Shown one piece after another: positions 23,901-35,931 of a stretch of DNA of 64,000 bases. The stretch's first letter is position 1, and every line of letters starts with the position of its first letter. A model generated the notes under the pieces. The model worked only from the letters and a program-made list of their open reading frames with translations, searched no databases and was not told the origin of the DNA. The position numbers were made by a program, and so were the translations under genes. Where the stretch lies: contig JAJIRX010000684.1 in NCBI GenBank assembly GCA_023853785.1, forward strand, positions 1-64,000, read 5' to 3'. The stretch is from Psilocybe azurescens (Eukaryota > Basidiomycota > Agaricomycetes > Agaricales > Agrocybaceae).

Positions 23901-26363
23901 CTTTGAATCGACAACCCCTTGTTGAATAAGAGCACGAACGACGTCACGTTGATGCACCAGCTCTGTGATCAGGTGTTCGCATTTGCGCCGAGTAACAGGG
24001 CTGAGCTCCTGAAGCACAATATCTGCCAAAAGATCTAGAGCTTGATGAATCACTTCCAACGAAGACTTCGGAGCTTCTCTGGATTCCAAGGATGCCTCTA
24101 CAGAGGAAGTCCAGGCGACCTGAATGGCGAGAGTAACGAGTTGCGCTGGGTATTTCTCCATCCACATCATCAGTTGTTCCGCTTCCAAAGGTCCTTTGCC
24201 GTAGAATGATTGAAGTTCTGTGACTCCTGCCGTTAATAAATCGGCCAAAGAAAGGCGCATCATGGACTCGATCCTAGCCAGCCAGTCATTGATTTTGGGG
24301 TACTCTTTGAGTAGAACTGGCTGGCTAAATGGGACCTCCTCACCCTCTCTGGAGGCCATTCCTTGGATTTCAGTGACTTCTTCGTCAAGTTTCACTGTGG
24401 AAATGCCGGCGAACATTTTCTTCAAATGTTTCATAATCCGAAGGATATCCTTGCTGTTTCCGATGATCTCGAGGAGATCTTCGTCACCAACAAAATAGAA
24501 ACGAGGGAAAGATGATCGCTCCCTTTCAAGGTATTCACCCAGTGCCTTCTGTATCTTGTTCAGCAGTTCAGCAAGGCGTTCCAAGCTCTTCTGAACCCCC
24601 TGGATATTCAGAACATCCAGAACAAATGGGGATTTGTAAACCCTTTTCATAACAGTCAAGAATTCGGAATTGATGTTTTGGAAACGAGAGCTTTCCATGG
24701 GAAGTAGGTGTTTGATGTCAGCACTGCCCGAGAAGATTCCTTCTAGGTACACCCATTGGCGCTGAACGTCAATCCAAACATCTGTTTGGGAAAAGATTTG
24801 AACAATGAACCAAGAATAAAAGGGCATGGAGAATCTCACCAAAAGAACATGTATCCTATTGAGCTTCTCTTCCCATGAGCTTGCCTGGATGGGAGATCAG
24901 TAGTGTACGACTAGCAGTTGGTTAATTCCTATCAATTACCTCTTCCTCAAAAACTATAACAACCTGTGTAAGAGATTGTTCAAACAAGGAAGGTGTGATG
25001 GACATACCTTTATAATAAGGAGATAACTTCATGGCAGTAAGTGAGTTCAGATTTTCACTGCATTTGTTGAAAAGATCATCCCATCCTCTAAAATTGTTGT
25101 ACGGACCATGAGAGAGAGAACAGAGACGAGAAGTGGACAATAGTACCTTATGAGGCGGCATTTATTTTGATAGTTGACTAGATCCAGAGTGTAACTGGTC
25201 CACGTTTCTTTCACTTGCTTGATATATTCTTCGAGGGCCATCTAATGACCGGTCAGGACGGTAATCATGAAACAACAAAACAAGTTACCTCTCCCTGAGC
25301 TTGTATAATAACCTCCTTGATTAAAGATTCGTTTTTCTTAAGGTCCAAGTCATAGACGTGCCCAAGGGTCATACTTGGGAGAGGGTGAATCAATATATGA
25401 TCCAGGTAGCAGGAATTTTCTGAACGTACTAGGCGAGGGTGATTTGCGAAGGCAGCCTCAAATTCTTGAACAATTGTTTCCAATGGCGATCCTTCAATGC
25501 GTCGGATTTTAGTTCCGAGACGAGAGTGTTCGATTTAAGTAGGCCACGTAGTATATCCTGCACATACTCGAAGGCAGCATATTGACGCATCCTGGTGGGC
25601 ATTTCTTTTGTTGATGACAAAAGTCCATCGATATGTTGCCTCAACTTTCTGGGTTGTACGGTACTCCACATTTGGTCCCTCAATTCGCTTATTTGACTCC
25701 AAATCCCAGACAGGGCCGTCCAGACGGCTTTCAGGTCGCGCAGCTCTTCGAAAACTGGCTCCAAACGTGTGTGACGCGTCAATTCCAGATCAAGAGCTTC
25801 CTTTGCGCGGCAGACGAGGTCGTATTCCTCCTGCACTCGACTAAGCTTTCCTTCGAAGACGTTGATGGTATTCATTGCCGTGTCGGCGCGCAAGTTCCCC
25901 CTGAACGGGTCTCGTCTGTTCCCATTCCTGCAAGATTTCGTTGATTTTATTCTCTACGATCTTATCTTCTGCTACGATCTTGAGTTGGAGACCGGCTTTC
26001 AATCGAGATGTTAATCACAGTGTATCCAGGAATACCATTTACTGCTGTACATACCAAGCTGTTCTTGTATTGAGTCATTCTTCCTCTTTAATATCTCGTT
26101 GTAGGCGCTCCATTCTCCGCGAAGTTGGTCACTGTATAGCCAATCTTCGGGGAATTGATATCTGAAACGCTCCAGTGTCTTCTCCCCGTTAGCGCACAGT
26201 TCGATCATGGGGCCCCATGTTTTCGTTTTCTTCTTCAAGTCTTGGACGAAGGTGATAAATGTGACCGCCGCCGCGGTTGATGAGTTTGAAGGTGCAAAGA
26301 CCTAGTTGTATAAGTTTGTCAGAGTTCATCAATTAGCATGGCAATACTATAGCTCACCTCCAT
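14939..26363 (-). CDS. DYN1: Cytoplasmic dynein heavy chain, motor half (tail encoded elsewhere)
   Basis: Minus-end-directed microtubule motor. The gene begins with a two-codon exon (Met-Glu, 26358-26363) spliced to [20 protein letters not shown], and runs into the tail/linker boundary ([20 protein letters not shown]). About 1100 N-terminal tail residues seen in one-piece heavy chains are absent. The linker covers about 24.0-26.2 kb. AAA1 has [12 protein letters not shown] (split by an intron) with [16 protein letters not shown]2 has [12 protein letters not shown] near 22.57 kb. AAA3 has [13 protein letters not shown] near 21.4 kb. AAA4 has GVSGSGK near 20.38 kb. The antiparallel coiled-coil stalk with its microtubule-binding tip lies at 18.6-19.6 kb, then AAA5, AAA6 and the C-terminal domain ending AVCLTAGG. 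Over 20 introns. Three frame changes (20078, 20390 and 20967 areas) are single-base and homopolymer-linked. A split heavy chain is reported for Agaricomycetes (Schizophyllum commune dhc1/dhc2) and, at another point, for Ustilago; I cite this from memory. Confidence 0.95.
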
Positions 26364-26590
26364 GTTGGTGGTAATTGCGACGCGTCGCCAGAGAGTCAAA
26401 GTTGTTAGGGAAAGGGCTGGCGTCACGTGTAGAAGTTGTTTGTCGGGGAAACCCTAACCTCACATCGCTTGAATAACAGTTTACAATTAACGAGACAACC
26501 TCTTGACTCTTGAGCTTGGTTCGCGTTCTCCTTCTCCATCTCCAAAGTCAGCATCTTTTACGGTCATCCCCTCCATTTCATTTCTTCAAG
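26364..26590. promoter_or_regulatory. Divergent promoter of the dynein motor gene and SME1
   Basis: 227 bp between start codons. There is a CT-rich stretch just before the SmE start (26520-26585), a common core-promoter feature in fungi. No clear TATA. Confidence 0.45.
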
Positions 26591-27091
26591 ATGTCAGGAC
26601 GTCAGCAGCGCGTAATGGTACAGCCCATTGTATGTGAACTGTCTTGTTCCGGCATCTTTCTAAATACTAAATTAGTCGTTTTAACAGAACGTAATCTTCA
26701 AAAATCTGCAACAGGTATGTGTCTACAGTCTTTGATTTCCAGTGATGAAGTCTAATCGCATCTGTTTAGAAAACTAAAGTTGCAATTTGGCTTTACGATA
26801 ACATCGAAATGAGGATTGAAGGAAGAATTATTGTATGTCCCCATTTAACATGTTTCGATTCATTATTATTGAAAGCGTCTGACACTTTGGTCATTTCTAG
26901 GGATTTGACGAGTTTATGAACCTTGTTATCGATGACGCTGCCGAAATCTTCGTCAAGGATGCCAAACCACGAAGAGAGCTAGGTGTGTTTCCCTTGTTGC
27001 TATTGGTGCTGCACCACACCTTTACCATATTCTTCCAGGTCGCATTCTACTTAAGGGTGACAACATTACTTTGATTCAACAGACAGTCTAA
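26591..27091 (+). CDS. SME1: Small nuclear ribonucleoprotein E (SmE)
   Basis: Core Sm-ring subunit of the U1, U2, U4 and U5 spliceosomal snRNPs. Five exons: 26591-26629, 26688-26714, 26770-26832, 26901-26982 and 27039-27091, joining in frame to 87 residues with canonical GT-AG introns. It starts MSGRQQRVMVQPI-NVIFKN. The Sm1 motif includes VAIWLYDNIEMRIEGRIIGF then DEFMNLVIDDAAEIFV. The Sm2 motif is LGRILLKGDNITLIQQ. The length is as expected for the family, with no frame errors. The exons are tiny (27 nt for the second), so no single open frame reveals the gene. Confidence 0.97.
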
Positions 27092-27530
27092 GAATCACGC
27101 CTTTCACTGCCTCACTTTCCCCGTGCCTTTATCAACCCTCCGAGGCATATTCATCTTATGCATGTTTAATTTATTCAGATTTGATTGCTGGAATCGATGT
27201 CTGTTCTCAATGTATCAAAGTATGTCCAAAGCTCAACGAGATTCATGGCATTATCGTGCAGGGCTTACAAGACCAATCGTACTCCTAAGCGAGTAGATTG
27301 GTGATGGTTTGTGACATGCATAGATGCAACAAAATGGCAGATATATATGCCTTCAAAGTGAGGGATTGAGGCGCTTGAAAGAGCACTCATATTTCCTCAT
27401 TACATGATGGCCACAGAAGTCGAGGGAAATCGTGCTTAAGAGTATGGTTCCGGCGTCAATCGTCAATGAGATATTTCGGCACTATCTGTGGTCTAATAGA
27501 AAGCGAATCGAAAACGATGTACAGATATGA
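27092..27530. other. Convergent intergenic, no gene seen
   Basis: About 440 bp between the stops of SME1 (27091) and RPS29 (27531). It should hold both 3'UTRs. No open frame of interest. Confidence 0.5.
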
Positions 27531-27817
27531 TCAACGGTTCTGAAAAAGCATATGCACATCAACACGAGCTCGTAGAATTCGGCCTGTATTTCTAATCTCA
27601 CCTTAACGAATCCAATGGCCGCTGACTTTTCGCGGAAGCACTGACGGCAGAGGTCAATTCCGTATTTGCGGATGAGACCAGCCTGGTGAGCACAGAGACG
27701 GCTGAAATCGCGTGAATAAGCCTAGAGGGCTGAGGGGTGCTATGTAGAATCCTACCATTGACGGCTGCCCTTTCCGTATTTGCGTGGGCGAGAGAACCAA
27801 ACGGCGTCGTGGGTCAT
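27531..27817 (-). CDS. RPS29: Small-subunit ribosomal protein S29 (uS14)
   Basis: Zinc-ribbon protein of the cytosolic 40S subunit. Exons 27756-27817, 27602-27701 and 27531-27539 splice to exactly 56 residues, the family length. The start [20 protein letters not shown] is typical. The four zinc cysteines are the pairs C-R-L-C and C-R-Q-C, with the conserved linker [14 protein letters not shown] between them. The last exon is only nine bases (Asn-Arg-stop) and was found by looking for an AG followed by a short tail after GFVK. No frame errors. It is divergent from the P450 gene. Confidence 0.96.
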
Positions 27818-28193
27818 TTTTTCTGTTTCTAAGACGGTCAACATACAACAAATGGATGACGAAGGAGCATAAGGACTCACTTAGCCCGGTAAACTATTCT
27901 CTGCTAATTGCCAATAAGGACTATAAAGACGTTGACGCTGAGATTGGTAATTATGTAATCTGTACAGGACTGGATTAAAGTTCGCTCTCCGACTAAAGCG
28001 AACAATGGCTGGAAAAGTGACAGGTGACTAAGCAGGAAGTTGGAATGAAGAAGAAAGGGATTTCCAAATTCGGAACAGGGACGGCTTTGTTATCGAGGTT
28101 GCTGTGTGTGTGTGTGTGCCGCTGGGACCCTATATAGCGCATTCAGTATAAGATGCCTGACTCTTTTCAACCCTTGCTACTCGTCTTAGCGCC
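27818..28193. promoter_or_regulatory. Divergent promoter of RPS29 and the P450, with TATA box
   Basis: 376 bp between start codons. A TATATA element at 28131-28136 sits 58 bp before the P450 start, in the right orientation for it. A (TG)8 microsatellite is at 28103-28118. RPS29 promoter elements are not obvious. Confidence 0.55.
28103..28118. repeat. (TG)8 microsatellite
   Basis: A perfect TG dinucleotide run just upstream of the P450 TATA element. Confidence 0.9.
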
Positions 28194-30351
28194 ATGCTCC
28201 AGAGTCTTCTGCCATTCTACTCATTTCCTGTCTTCTTCGCCAAAATATGTCTCGTCGCCGTCCTACTTGTCTGTATCCGAGGTGCTCTCTGGTTCATCAA
28301 TATGCTCCTTCTCCAGCCGTTCTTTGATCCCTTGAGGCATCTGCCTGGTCCTGATGGCGCTCTACTTCAAAGTCATCTCCAACAGGTCATGGAGTAAGTA
28401 CGAGCAGTATACTACGCGACTTTTATGGTCTAAATATATCCTCCTTGATAGTCCAGCGCTAAGCACAAATACATATGTCGAATGGAGGAAACGTTTTGGA
28501 CGTACGTTTCGCTTTAACGGATTTGGCAAGGTATATACGCGTTTTAACGTCATATCTCGGCTCAGTTGCTAATGAAGGACTTGCAGCATGATTATCGCTT
28601 GATGACCTTCGACCCTCGCGCCATTCAGCACGTTCTCAGCGATACAGCGTTTGAGAAACCGTGGCAAACAAGGTCGTTCATGAGCAGATTGATTGGCCGA
28701 GGTGTGAGGAACGCTCTATGGAATATATCTTATTCTCTCAACATTTATTTCCTAGGTATCTTCTCTATGGAGGGCAAGGAACATGACATGCAACGAAAAA
28801 TCGTTCACTCGGCTTTCACCCCTCGGTCAGTCAAGAATATGACGCCAATTTTCTTTCGGAAAGCAGAGGAGCTGCAGGAATGTTGGAAGAATATCTTGGA
28901 CGAACATATTTCTCCCCAAACTAAAACCTCACCATCAGCTTCTATGTTGGCCGGCCCAGTAGCTGAAACAGTTATTGACGTCGCTCACTGGATCTCTCGT
29001 GCTTCATTTGACATTATAGGCCTAACTGGCTTCAATTACGATTTCCACTCAATTCGAGATGAATCTGAACCTGTCTACACCGCCTATCGACGCATGTTTA
29101 ATATTGCAGATAAAGGGCTTGATCTGAGACAAATCCTAGATCTCTACTTCCCCATTTTGAGGACAATCTGGGTGACTTTATTTTATAAAGTAGCATGACA
29201 AGTTGACTAATATCTTTATCAAGCCGAATGATGATATCAGGGAGACCAACGAATCTTTGAGAGTCATAAAAAGGCTGGCGAGCAGATCCTAGCCGAGAGA
29301 AAGACAGCCGTGGAAGTTGCTGTGGCCAATGGCGACGAAGGCAATGAAAGTGACCTCTTGTTCCTGCTTAGTATGTCATTTCCCTGTTTTTATCATACCG
29401 ATCTAACAAAGTTCGAAAGTCAAATCTAATATGTCGAACGATCCATCCGCACGGCTGACTGATCAAGAACTACTGGATCAATGCTCTACTTTCTTCATGG
29501 CTGGATCAGATAGCGTAGCCGTCGCTCTCTCTTGGTGTTTCCACCTCCTTTCTCTCAATCCCGATATACAGACCCGCCTAAGAGATGAAATAAATGGAAT
29601 AAGCCACATTTCTGATGGCGATATTTCAGATTCATCTACCGACTCCGGTTTTCATGACTGCGATATATGCAGACCAGAACCACCTTTTTGGCCAAACCTG
29701 CATATCCCCGACGGTGTAGGCATCTACCACGGTGGGAGGCTGTGGAAAATCTTCAGTACCTTGATGCAGTGGTTCGGGAAACCCTGAGATTTTGCCCTCC
29801 AGTCCACGGAACTATTCGCGTTGCTACCGAAAACGCCAAAATTCCTCTATCGCGTCCGGTCACACTGTTTGACGGGTCAACGATTGCCAGTGGCCGTATT
29901 AACTTTGCTAGGAAAGATTGTCATCTGACCGTTCGCAAAGGTAGTTACGTGCACATTCCTATCGAAGGATGGAACCTCAGCGAAGACGTCTGGGGGCGAG
30001 ATGCACTCGTATTTAAGTACGCTTTCAATTTTATGGTCTTGCCGGTGCACTCATTTTTTCGTGCGTTCTTTTAGCCCTGGTCGATGGTTAAAATCCTACT
30101 ACGAACCCTCCTACAAGCTGGGTCCCAGTAACCTGATGACCTTTGGTTACGGTCATCAGTCTTGCCTAGGATACAAGTTCACCTTGGCAGAGATCAAAAT
30201 TTTTATTGCTACTCTTCTGCCTCACTTCGAATTCAAACCTGCGGATGGTGTCCCCATTAGCAAATTTAACACAATTCTCACCCGACCATTTGTATCTGGA
30301 AAATGGAGCGCTGGAACACAATTGCCTATCATGGTTCGCGAAATCAAATAA
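28194..30351 (+). CDS. Cytochrome P450 monooxygenase
   Basis: Microsomal haem-thiolate enzyme. Exon 1 (28194-28393) has an N-terminal membrane anchor (FFAKICLVAVLLVCIRGALW) and the proline-rich hinge LRHLPGPDGALL. The next exon gives TNTYVEWRKRFGRTFRFNGF. Then come HDYRLMTFDPRAIQHVLSDT and the C-helix text SMEGKEHDMQRKIVHSAFTP. The I-helix oxygen-activation motif is FFMAGSDSVAVALSW (A-G-S-D-S). The K-helix ExxR is Glu-Thr-Leu-Arg in VVRETLRFCPPVHGTIR. The haem-binding loop is FGYGHQSCLGYKF with the axial Cys, where the usual Arg/His before it is Gln. There are about seven introns, and a Ser/Asp-rich insertion follows the J-helix region (DGDISDSSTDSGFHD). CYP family and substrate cannot be assigned from sequence alone. 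No secondary-metabolism genes adjoin it. Confidence 0.92.
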
Positions 30352-30485
30352 TGGTTTTTCTTTTGTAGATTGCTTGTATTGTCTCGATGAACTTATAGTA
30401 TCCTATCTGTACCACTTAATGTTGTAATTGTTAATATTGTCGGTTAGTTCGTCAATGAGAGTCACATCATTGTTTCGATGAAATG

Positions 30486-32598
30486 TTAATGATGTTCTAT
30501 CGAGGTCAAGGCCAAGATGTCCACTATGGCCTTTACTTCCGAGTCTGAATCAGATTCATGAAGTGATAGATTATTGCTTCTATTCTCCAGTGCCGCCCGA
30601 GGAGAGTCTGATGAATGTGTCAATAACGTATTCTGACTGTATAATAAAATAAAATGTACTACCTTGAGATTTCGCAGCGGCCATGCGACTCAGTTTGCCG
30701 GTATTGCTTTCCGTTCCACCCCTCGATTTGAAGAGAGGAATAAGGATGCCTTCTTTACATGCTCCACACCCTATAGGTACCAGTCATGAGAAATGCTACT
30801 CCCACTGTCCACATGACTTTCCAGACTTACTGCACTCATCGGGTCGGATCGACTTGCTGAAACGGCCATATCTGGGTGGGAAAAGACATACGTGTTAGCT
30901 TGGTGCCAGCAACGTATCAAGAATGCATATCGATCTCACATCTTTGCACACTTCACGCATTCTGTAGAATATACAACCATTAGATCGTGTGTCAAAAAAA
31001 ACGAAAGATAATATTACCCCAGTTAAAAGGATATGAAATTTCATAGTCGTGCTTTACCTAGACAATCAAAGTTTTTGGGTAGGCGTTCGAGGATGAAAGC
31101 ATAGCTCACTCACGGATACATGTATATCTGGCCTTTTGTCCATGACGCGACTGGCCCTGTTGAGGCAATATAAGCATTAATTTAAAAAGTCGGAGGATGA
31201 ACAAGTATACCAATATTTGAACAGTTTGCCATGGTGTTCATCTATTTTTTGTCAATTACCCATGTCGCCAAATGACACATTTCATGCGAAAGCGTATTTC
31301 TGATCCTTTCTTTTTCCTTACAATCAAAAATTGATCTGGAAGGCAAAGAGACCATACATACCATTGCAATCTAATATCTTCTCAGCCAACTCTATTTCCG
31401 TGGTTTGTATGCCTTCCCTTGAGCTGTATAGAACATATTGAAGTCTGTAAATAACTATTTCCGCAGTAGGCAATGCAGATGCAAGACGAACCGGTGGTAT
31501 TTCGCCCGACCTGCAGTTGTCAGCAACCTCTTATTCCAATTAAGCTTTGTTCCTTCTGGTAATCCCTGATTGAAAACCACTTTGTTGAGGTCAATAAAAA
31601 GATGCTGGGCGTAGTCATGGCGCTTTTTCTGCTCTGCTTCCAGCTGTGCCCTTTTGGTAGTCTTGCGAGGCGTTTCCTGTCCTAATTCCTTAGCAGCGCG
31701 ACCAGGAATAGGTGCAGCCGACGAGTTTTCTATAAAGCCTGAAGTGCGGCTGGATGAACCAGCATTGCGCTTTGGTCCGATCTTAGAAGCTTGAGGAATA
31801 GAATCTTTAAGTTTGCTGGACAATGTAGTGGGTTTCTTTAGCCCGACTCGTAGAGGTGTCCTTGCACTCTTTGGTTCGTCACTATCGCGTTTATCCTGCG
31901 TAAGAGCTTTCTTTTTTTCTCGATATAGAACTGAAGCTCACTAAATAATTATCGCCTCGTCTACAGTTGCCCTCCAGGGGTCTGGCGGGGATGTGATATT
32001 CTGTGACAGTTGGACTCTTGAAGTCGTTTTGACAACAGCGTTTTCATTCTCATCCGAGCTGTCTGTTAGCTCTATTATTTCAGGCTCACTGGAGTCCTTC
32101 TCCGAATACTCGATTACACGCCTCTTCGAATATTGTGGCATGCCACTCCAAGCCATTTTTCCCGGAGTCTTTGGCTGTGCTGAAGGCCTACTGAATGATT
32201 TGACGGGGCTCTTTATGAGGTAGGGTACAAGAGGCTCACTTGGCAGGACTAATGGTGACTATTACATCATCTTCACTAAGAAAGTATCGGAATTAGTTGG
32301 ATAAAAGCAAAAATTAACACGGCACCGTCGAGAGCTTACTAACCTTTCATCAGACGATATCTCTATAATTTCGACGGCCTTGCGGAGTACACCTTTGTGT
32401 CTGCAATCTTTTCCACCTTCCCTGAAGATCGCAATCTTTGAAGCTCAGCAAGAAATATGCCACAGGTGCTCAGACTTACTGTTGCCACTCTTCCTCGCTA
32501 TCTGGAACAACTTCGCTCTCTTGAGATCGAACAGTGAAAGGGGTGCCAGGTGTGGCGTTGGATCGACTCTTAAAGATATCGCGTCTTTCTGTGGGCAT
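30486..32598 (-). CDS. GCNA/SprT-like metalloprotease with acidic disordered N-terminus
   Basis: Zinc protease of the Spartan/GCNA class, implicated in repair of DNA-protein crosslinks. Start MPTERRDIFKSRSNATPGTP is the first Met of an open exon. The N-terminal half is disordered, acidic and has SUMO-interacting-motif-like patches: VEIIEISSDESEDD and PEIIELTDSSDENEN. A basic linker follows, then the SprT domain: FIDLNKVVFNQGLPEGTKL, NKRLLTTAGRAKYHR, TTEIELAEKILDCN. The active-site helix is RNTLSHEMCHLATWVI (HExxH-type H-E-M-C-H), with third zinc ligand in EHHGKLF. After two more exons a zinc-ribbon ends CGACKEGILIPLF. The C-terminal tail ends in DILALTSIEHH. A run of six T (31245-31250, an A run on the coding strand) is one base short. 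The join near 31930 is uncertain. The gene is convergent with the P450, 134 bp apart. Confidence 0.88.
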
Positions 32599-32880
32599 GG
32601 AGAGAAGAGCTTGTTGATATTGAGGTACAAGAGTGTGCTTAGAGAAAGCTTCTAGACCTTGACTAAGAAGTTGAAGTAGACCTTAATGAATCACGCTCTG
32701 AACTTCAACCAGAAGTTAGAACCTATTCGAACGCGAACCAACTTCAGTCATGTGATCGCTCCTTGACCAATATGGAAATTGAATCAATATGATTCCCAAC
32801 CATTCCAATCATGTCGACGCTGGGCGCTGAGCTCAAGCTTTTCTCTCTTGACAGTTTATTATGGTTATTATTAATATTTT

Positions 32881-35518
32881 CTATAGTGACCATATTTTAA
32901 GTTTGGCATCCCGACCTCCTGTGACGAGGTAACGGTCCATATACCGAAGTCTTTCTACAGGTTTCGTATGACCATTGGTGAGTAAAGTAGATTGCTGTGT
33001 ACTTGTACGATTATAAATCTAAACGCCAAAGTCAGTTTAATTTCCATGCCAAAAATAAAAATGATTACCTTGACGCCATTTTCGCCGGTGGCTGCAACAA
33101 TTTTCCGCGAATCGAATTGCAAAGCGGTAACAGCGTGGTCGTAATGAATTGTTTCGAATATTCCGCCCATGCGAAGGTCCCAAACCTAGAGGATTATGAG
33201 GGGTTTTACAAAGAGAAATGCATAAGTATACGTACTCTCATTGTCTTGTCCAAACTTCCACTGGCGATATGAATTTCATCGAATTGCAGACATGTCACAG
33301 GGCCAGTATGCCCTAGTAATGTTCTATGCGCTTGGCCGGTACGCACTGGAAGAAAAAATAAAACAGAAATTATGGCCATAAATATGACTGCACTCACTAT
33401 CCCACATCCTAACAGCACCATCCCCACTGCCGCTAACCAACCCATAGCCCCAAAACTGCACGCCCCCTACAAAATCTTCGTATATATCCCTTGTCCCGTC
33501 TGCATATGGTGGTGTCTGGACAGAGAAGCTTCCAGGAAATGATTGACTGGCAAGCGGATTAGACATGGTCCCATTGGCCGGATGAGATATAGCCCAAAGT
33601 ATATCCATAGTCATGACACACTGCCCAGTTGTAAGATCCCATTGCCTTAGAGTCTTATCTGAAGCTCCGGTTACCTAGACAAATATATTAGGCCGACTGG
33701 AGAGGACATTGTCAGTCCAAAGAATAAACTGACCAGGCATTCATCTTCAAAATACAAAGCTGTTACCGCCTGTGTATGCCCTTCCAAGAGCCTTGCACAG
33801 GTGCCATCTTTGTGTAAACTATCATCTTCAGAGGCTCGGATTCCGTTAGGATACTCCACTAACTCTCCTCCCTCTTCATCCTCCTCAGGGACATCACTTA
33901 GGTTGACCATCTCTCCTTCACTCCAGCCATCAGCGTCGTTCACTCTTCGCAAATCCCAAAGTCGCACATTGCCATCGGCGCCTCCAGTGAGACATACGTG
34001 ATCCTCAACTTGTAAACAGTGCACAGCGCCGATGTGACCTCGAAGTCTACCGATTTCGTCACCTGAGAGAAGATCCCAGACCCGTGGTTGTGCATCCTCC
34101 TGTGAGGCACTGACGAGTGTACCATATGGCTCAGAGAAATCAAGTGCGGTGATGGGTGTAGTATGGCTATCCAAAGTCTATACTGATGGTCAGAAACCAA
34201 ACGAATCTAAATAAAATGGAAATTCTAACCATGAACGCGACACCAGGAGGAAGTTCATCATGCTCAGATGGTAAGAAGGCAGGACCTGACAGAAGATCAT
34301 TAGGGTGCACACATTGAAGATTGCTAAAGACAGACCTTTGCGACGTCTAGAGCTAGGCGGAAGATGAAGATTTTTGATAGCTCCAACCGATTTCTGCCCA
34401 GAAGCTTGCTCGTACTTGATTCTTTCTTTGACACCTTCCACTTTTGAAGCTTAGAGTTGTTTCCGCAATCGGTGCATTAAGGAAACTTACGTTCGTCGTC
34501 CAACTCCAACTCCTCTTCCTGCAACTTGAGGAGATCTTGCTCAAGCTTGGCTCTGATGTCATCAAGCGCTTGAATTTTATGCGTGATCTCTTTAATTTCG
34601 TTGTTAATGAGACTCTGCATGCAAAATAAGAGTCAATACATTCAACGACATTGGTCAAAAGACAGATACGCACTCTTTTGACATGGATGTTCTCCTTGTC
34701 AAGCATAATTTCCTCTGTTTGACGAGCCAACTCCTCTTTCCCAAGCTTCTTAGTTGCACTCAAACTCTCCCTGCTCTTCTTCTGACCTGCCGGCGTATGT
34801 CGGACTACGACGACGTCATCTTCACTGGCTACACTTTGTCCCTCATGATCTTCTTCATCTGTAAGTAACCCCGTGCACTCATTCCGAGCTTCTTCAGGCC
34901 AAGCCGCGGGGTCTCAACGTTGCGCATTTGTCTTCTCCTCGTCTTACTTTGCTCAGCACTGGGGATAGTAGCATTGAAACCTCTAAGTAGGCTGACGTTA
35001 GACGCAACTCCCTCCGGCTCAGGAACCTCGGCCTCGAGCAATTCCTCCGTTGCCTCAAAAATTTGTAGATCTCCCGAGGTAATGCGCTTCGAGCCAAGGC
35101 CTAAACGAAGTGGGGCACGACCTAGTGAGGCAAAATCCATCCTAGACCGCGAGATGGTGGACCCTGTAATAGATGCTTGTGACTTTGAGGAAACAGTAGA
35201 AGCTGAGTTCATCATGCGAGGCGTCATTATCACAGGAGCAACTGAATGGCACATAGAGTGGAGTGTGTGTCAGTGAATAGTATTAGCTAGGTATAGGACG
35301 ATGACCATAAGTGCGAAAAGGAACATACGGTCAGAAAGTATACGAGTCGAGTCAGATTTCTTGTGGCTAAAGGGGGCCATGAATGCCTTCTGCACAAGCT
35401 CTAGTTTGCTAAAGGAACTTGATGAGCTTGACGCTCCGTCGGTTACTACAGGATCCAATCCATTTTTTGTCTTCTGCCGTTGGTTATTTCTTGAGTGGCC
35501 CTGAAGCTCTGACCCCAT
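32881..35518 (-). CDS. MDV1: Mitochondrial division protein 1, WD40 repeat fission adaptor
   Basis: Links Fis1 on the mitochondrial outer membrane to the dynamin Dnm1. Starts [20 protein letters not shown] at 35518. The N-terminal extension is Ser-rich, then comes the coiled coil ([40 protein letters not shown]). Seven WD40 repeats form the C-terminal half: [63 protein letters not shown]-type blocks [20 protein letters not shown] and others. The last is [20 protein letters not shown] ending KLKIWSL. Acidic insertion in one blade ([18 protein letters not shown]) is common in fungal Mdv1. About ten introns. The order coiled coil then WD40 distinguishes it from other WD proteins; Caf4 is the only close alternative and is limited to yeasts. 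Confidence 0.9.
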
Positions 35519-35931
35519 GGTGTCAGAGATGGGCCGGAGAGATGATACCTATAAGATAGCGTAGAACGAGGAAAATAGAAATTTGATGAACCGGTTTCTG
35601 ACGTCTCTCGGCCTGTCTTCACCAACATAGACTGGAGTCTTGCCCAATTTGTAACATTATCTCACGCCTACAATCCCTCCGCTAAGGCACAAAAACCGAC
35701 CCCACACAATTTGGATATAAGTACTACTGTTACATGGATGTATGATATATACAAACGTCGTATTCCTTCTAAGTATCGGTTACTGTCCCAGATAAACTGC
35801 TAGATGCAGTTTCGACATATTGCAGGCCTTCGTGTACGTAGCCCCGGGCTATGAAAAGAACATCTCATATGACATTCAATTCATAATTAAAGAAATCTGG
35901 CAACGGCATGCTGCATTTATCGTATCAATGG
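35519..35931. other. Intergenic, no gene seen
   Basis: About 410 bp between the MDV1 start and the stop of the next minus-strand gene. It holds the MDV1 promoter. No CDS is supported. Confidence 0.5.

Noticed and set aside
28194..30351. P450 and MFS transporter as parts of a biosynthetic cluster
   Set aside because: They are about 22 kb apart with housekeeping genes between and no core synthase gene.
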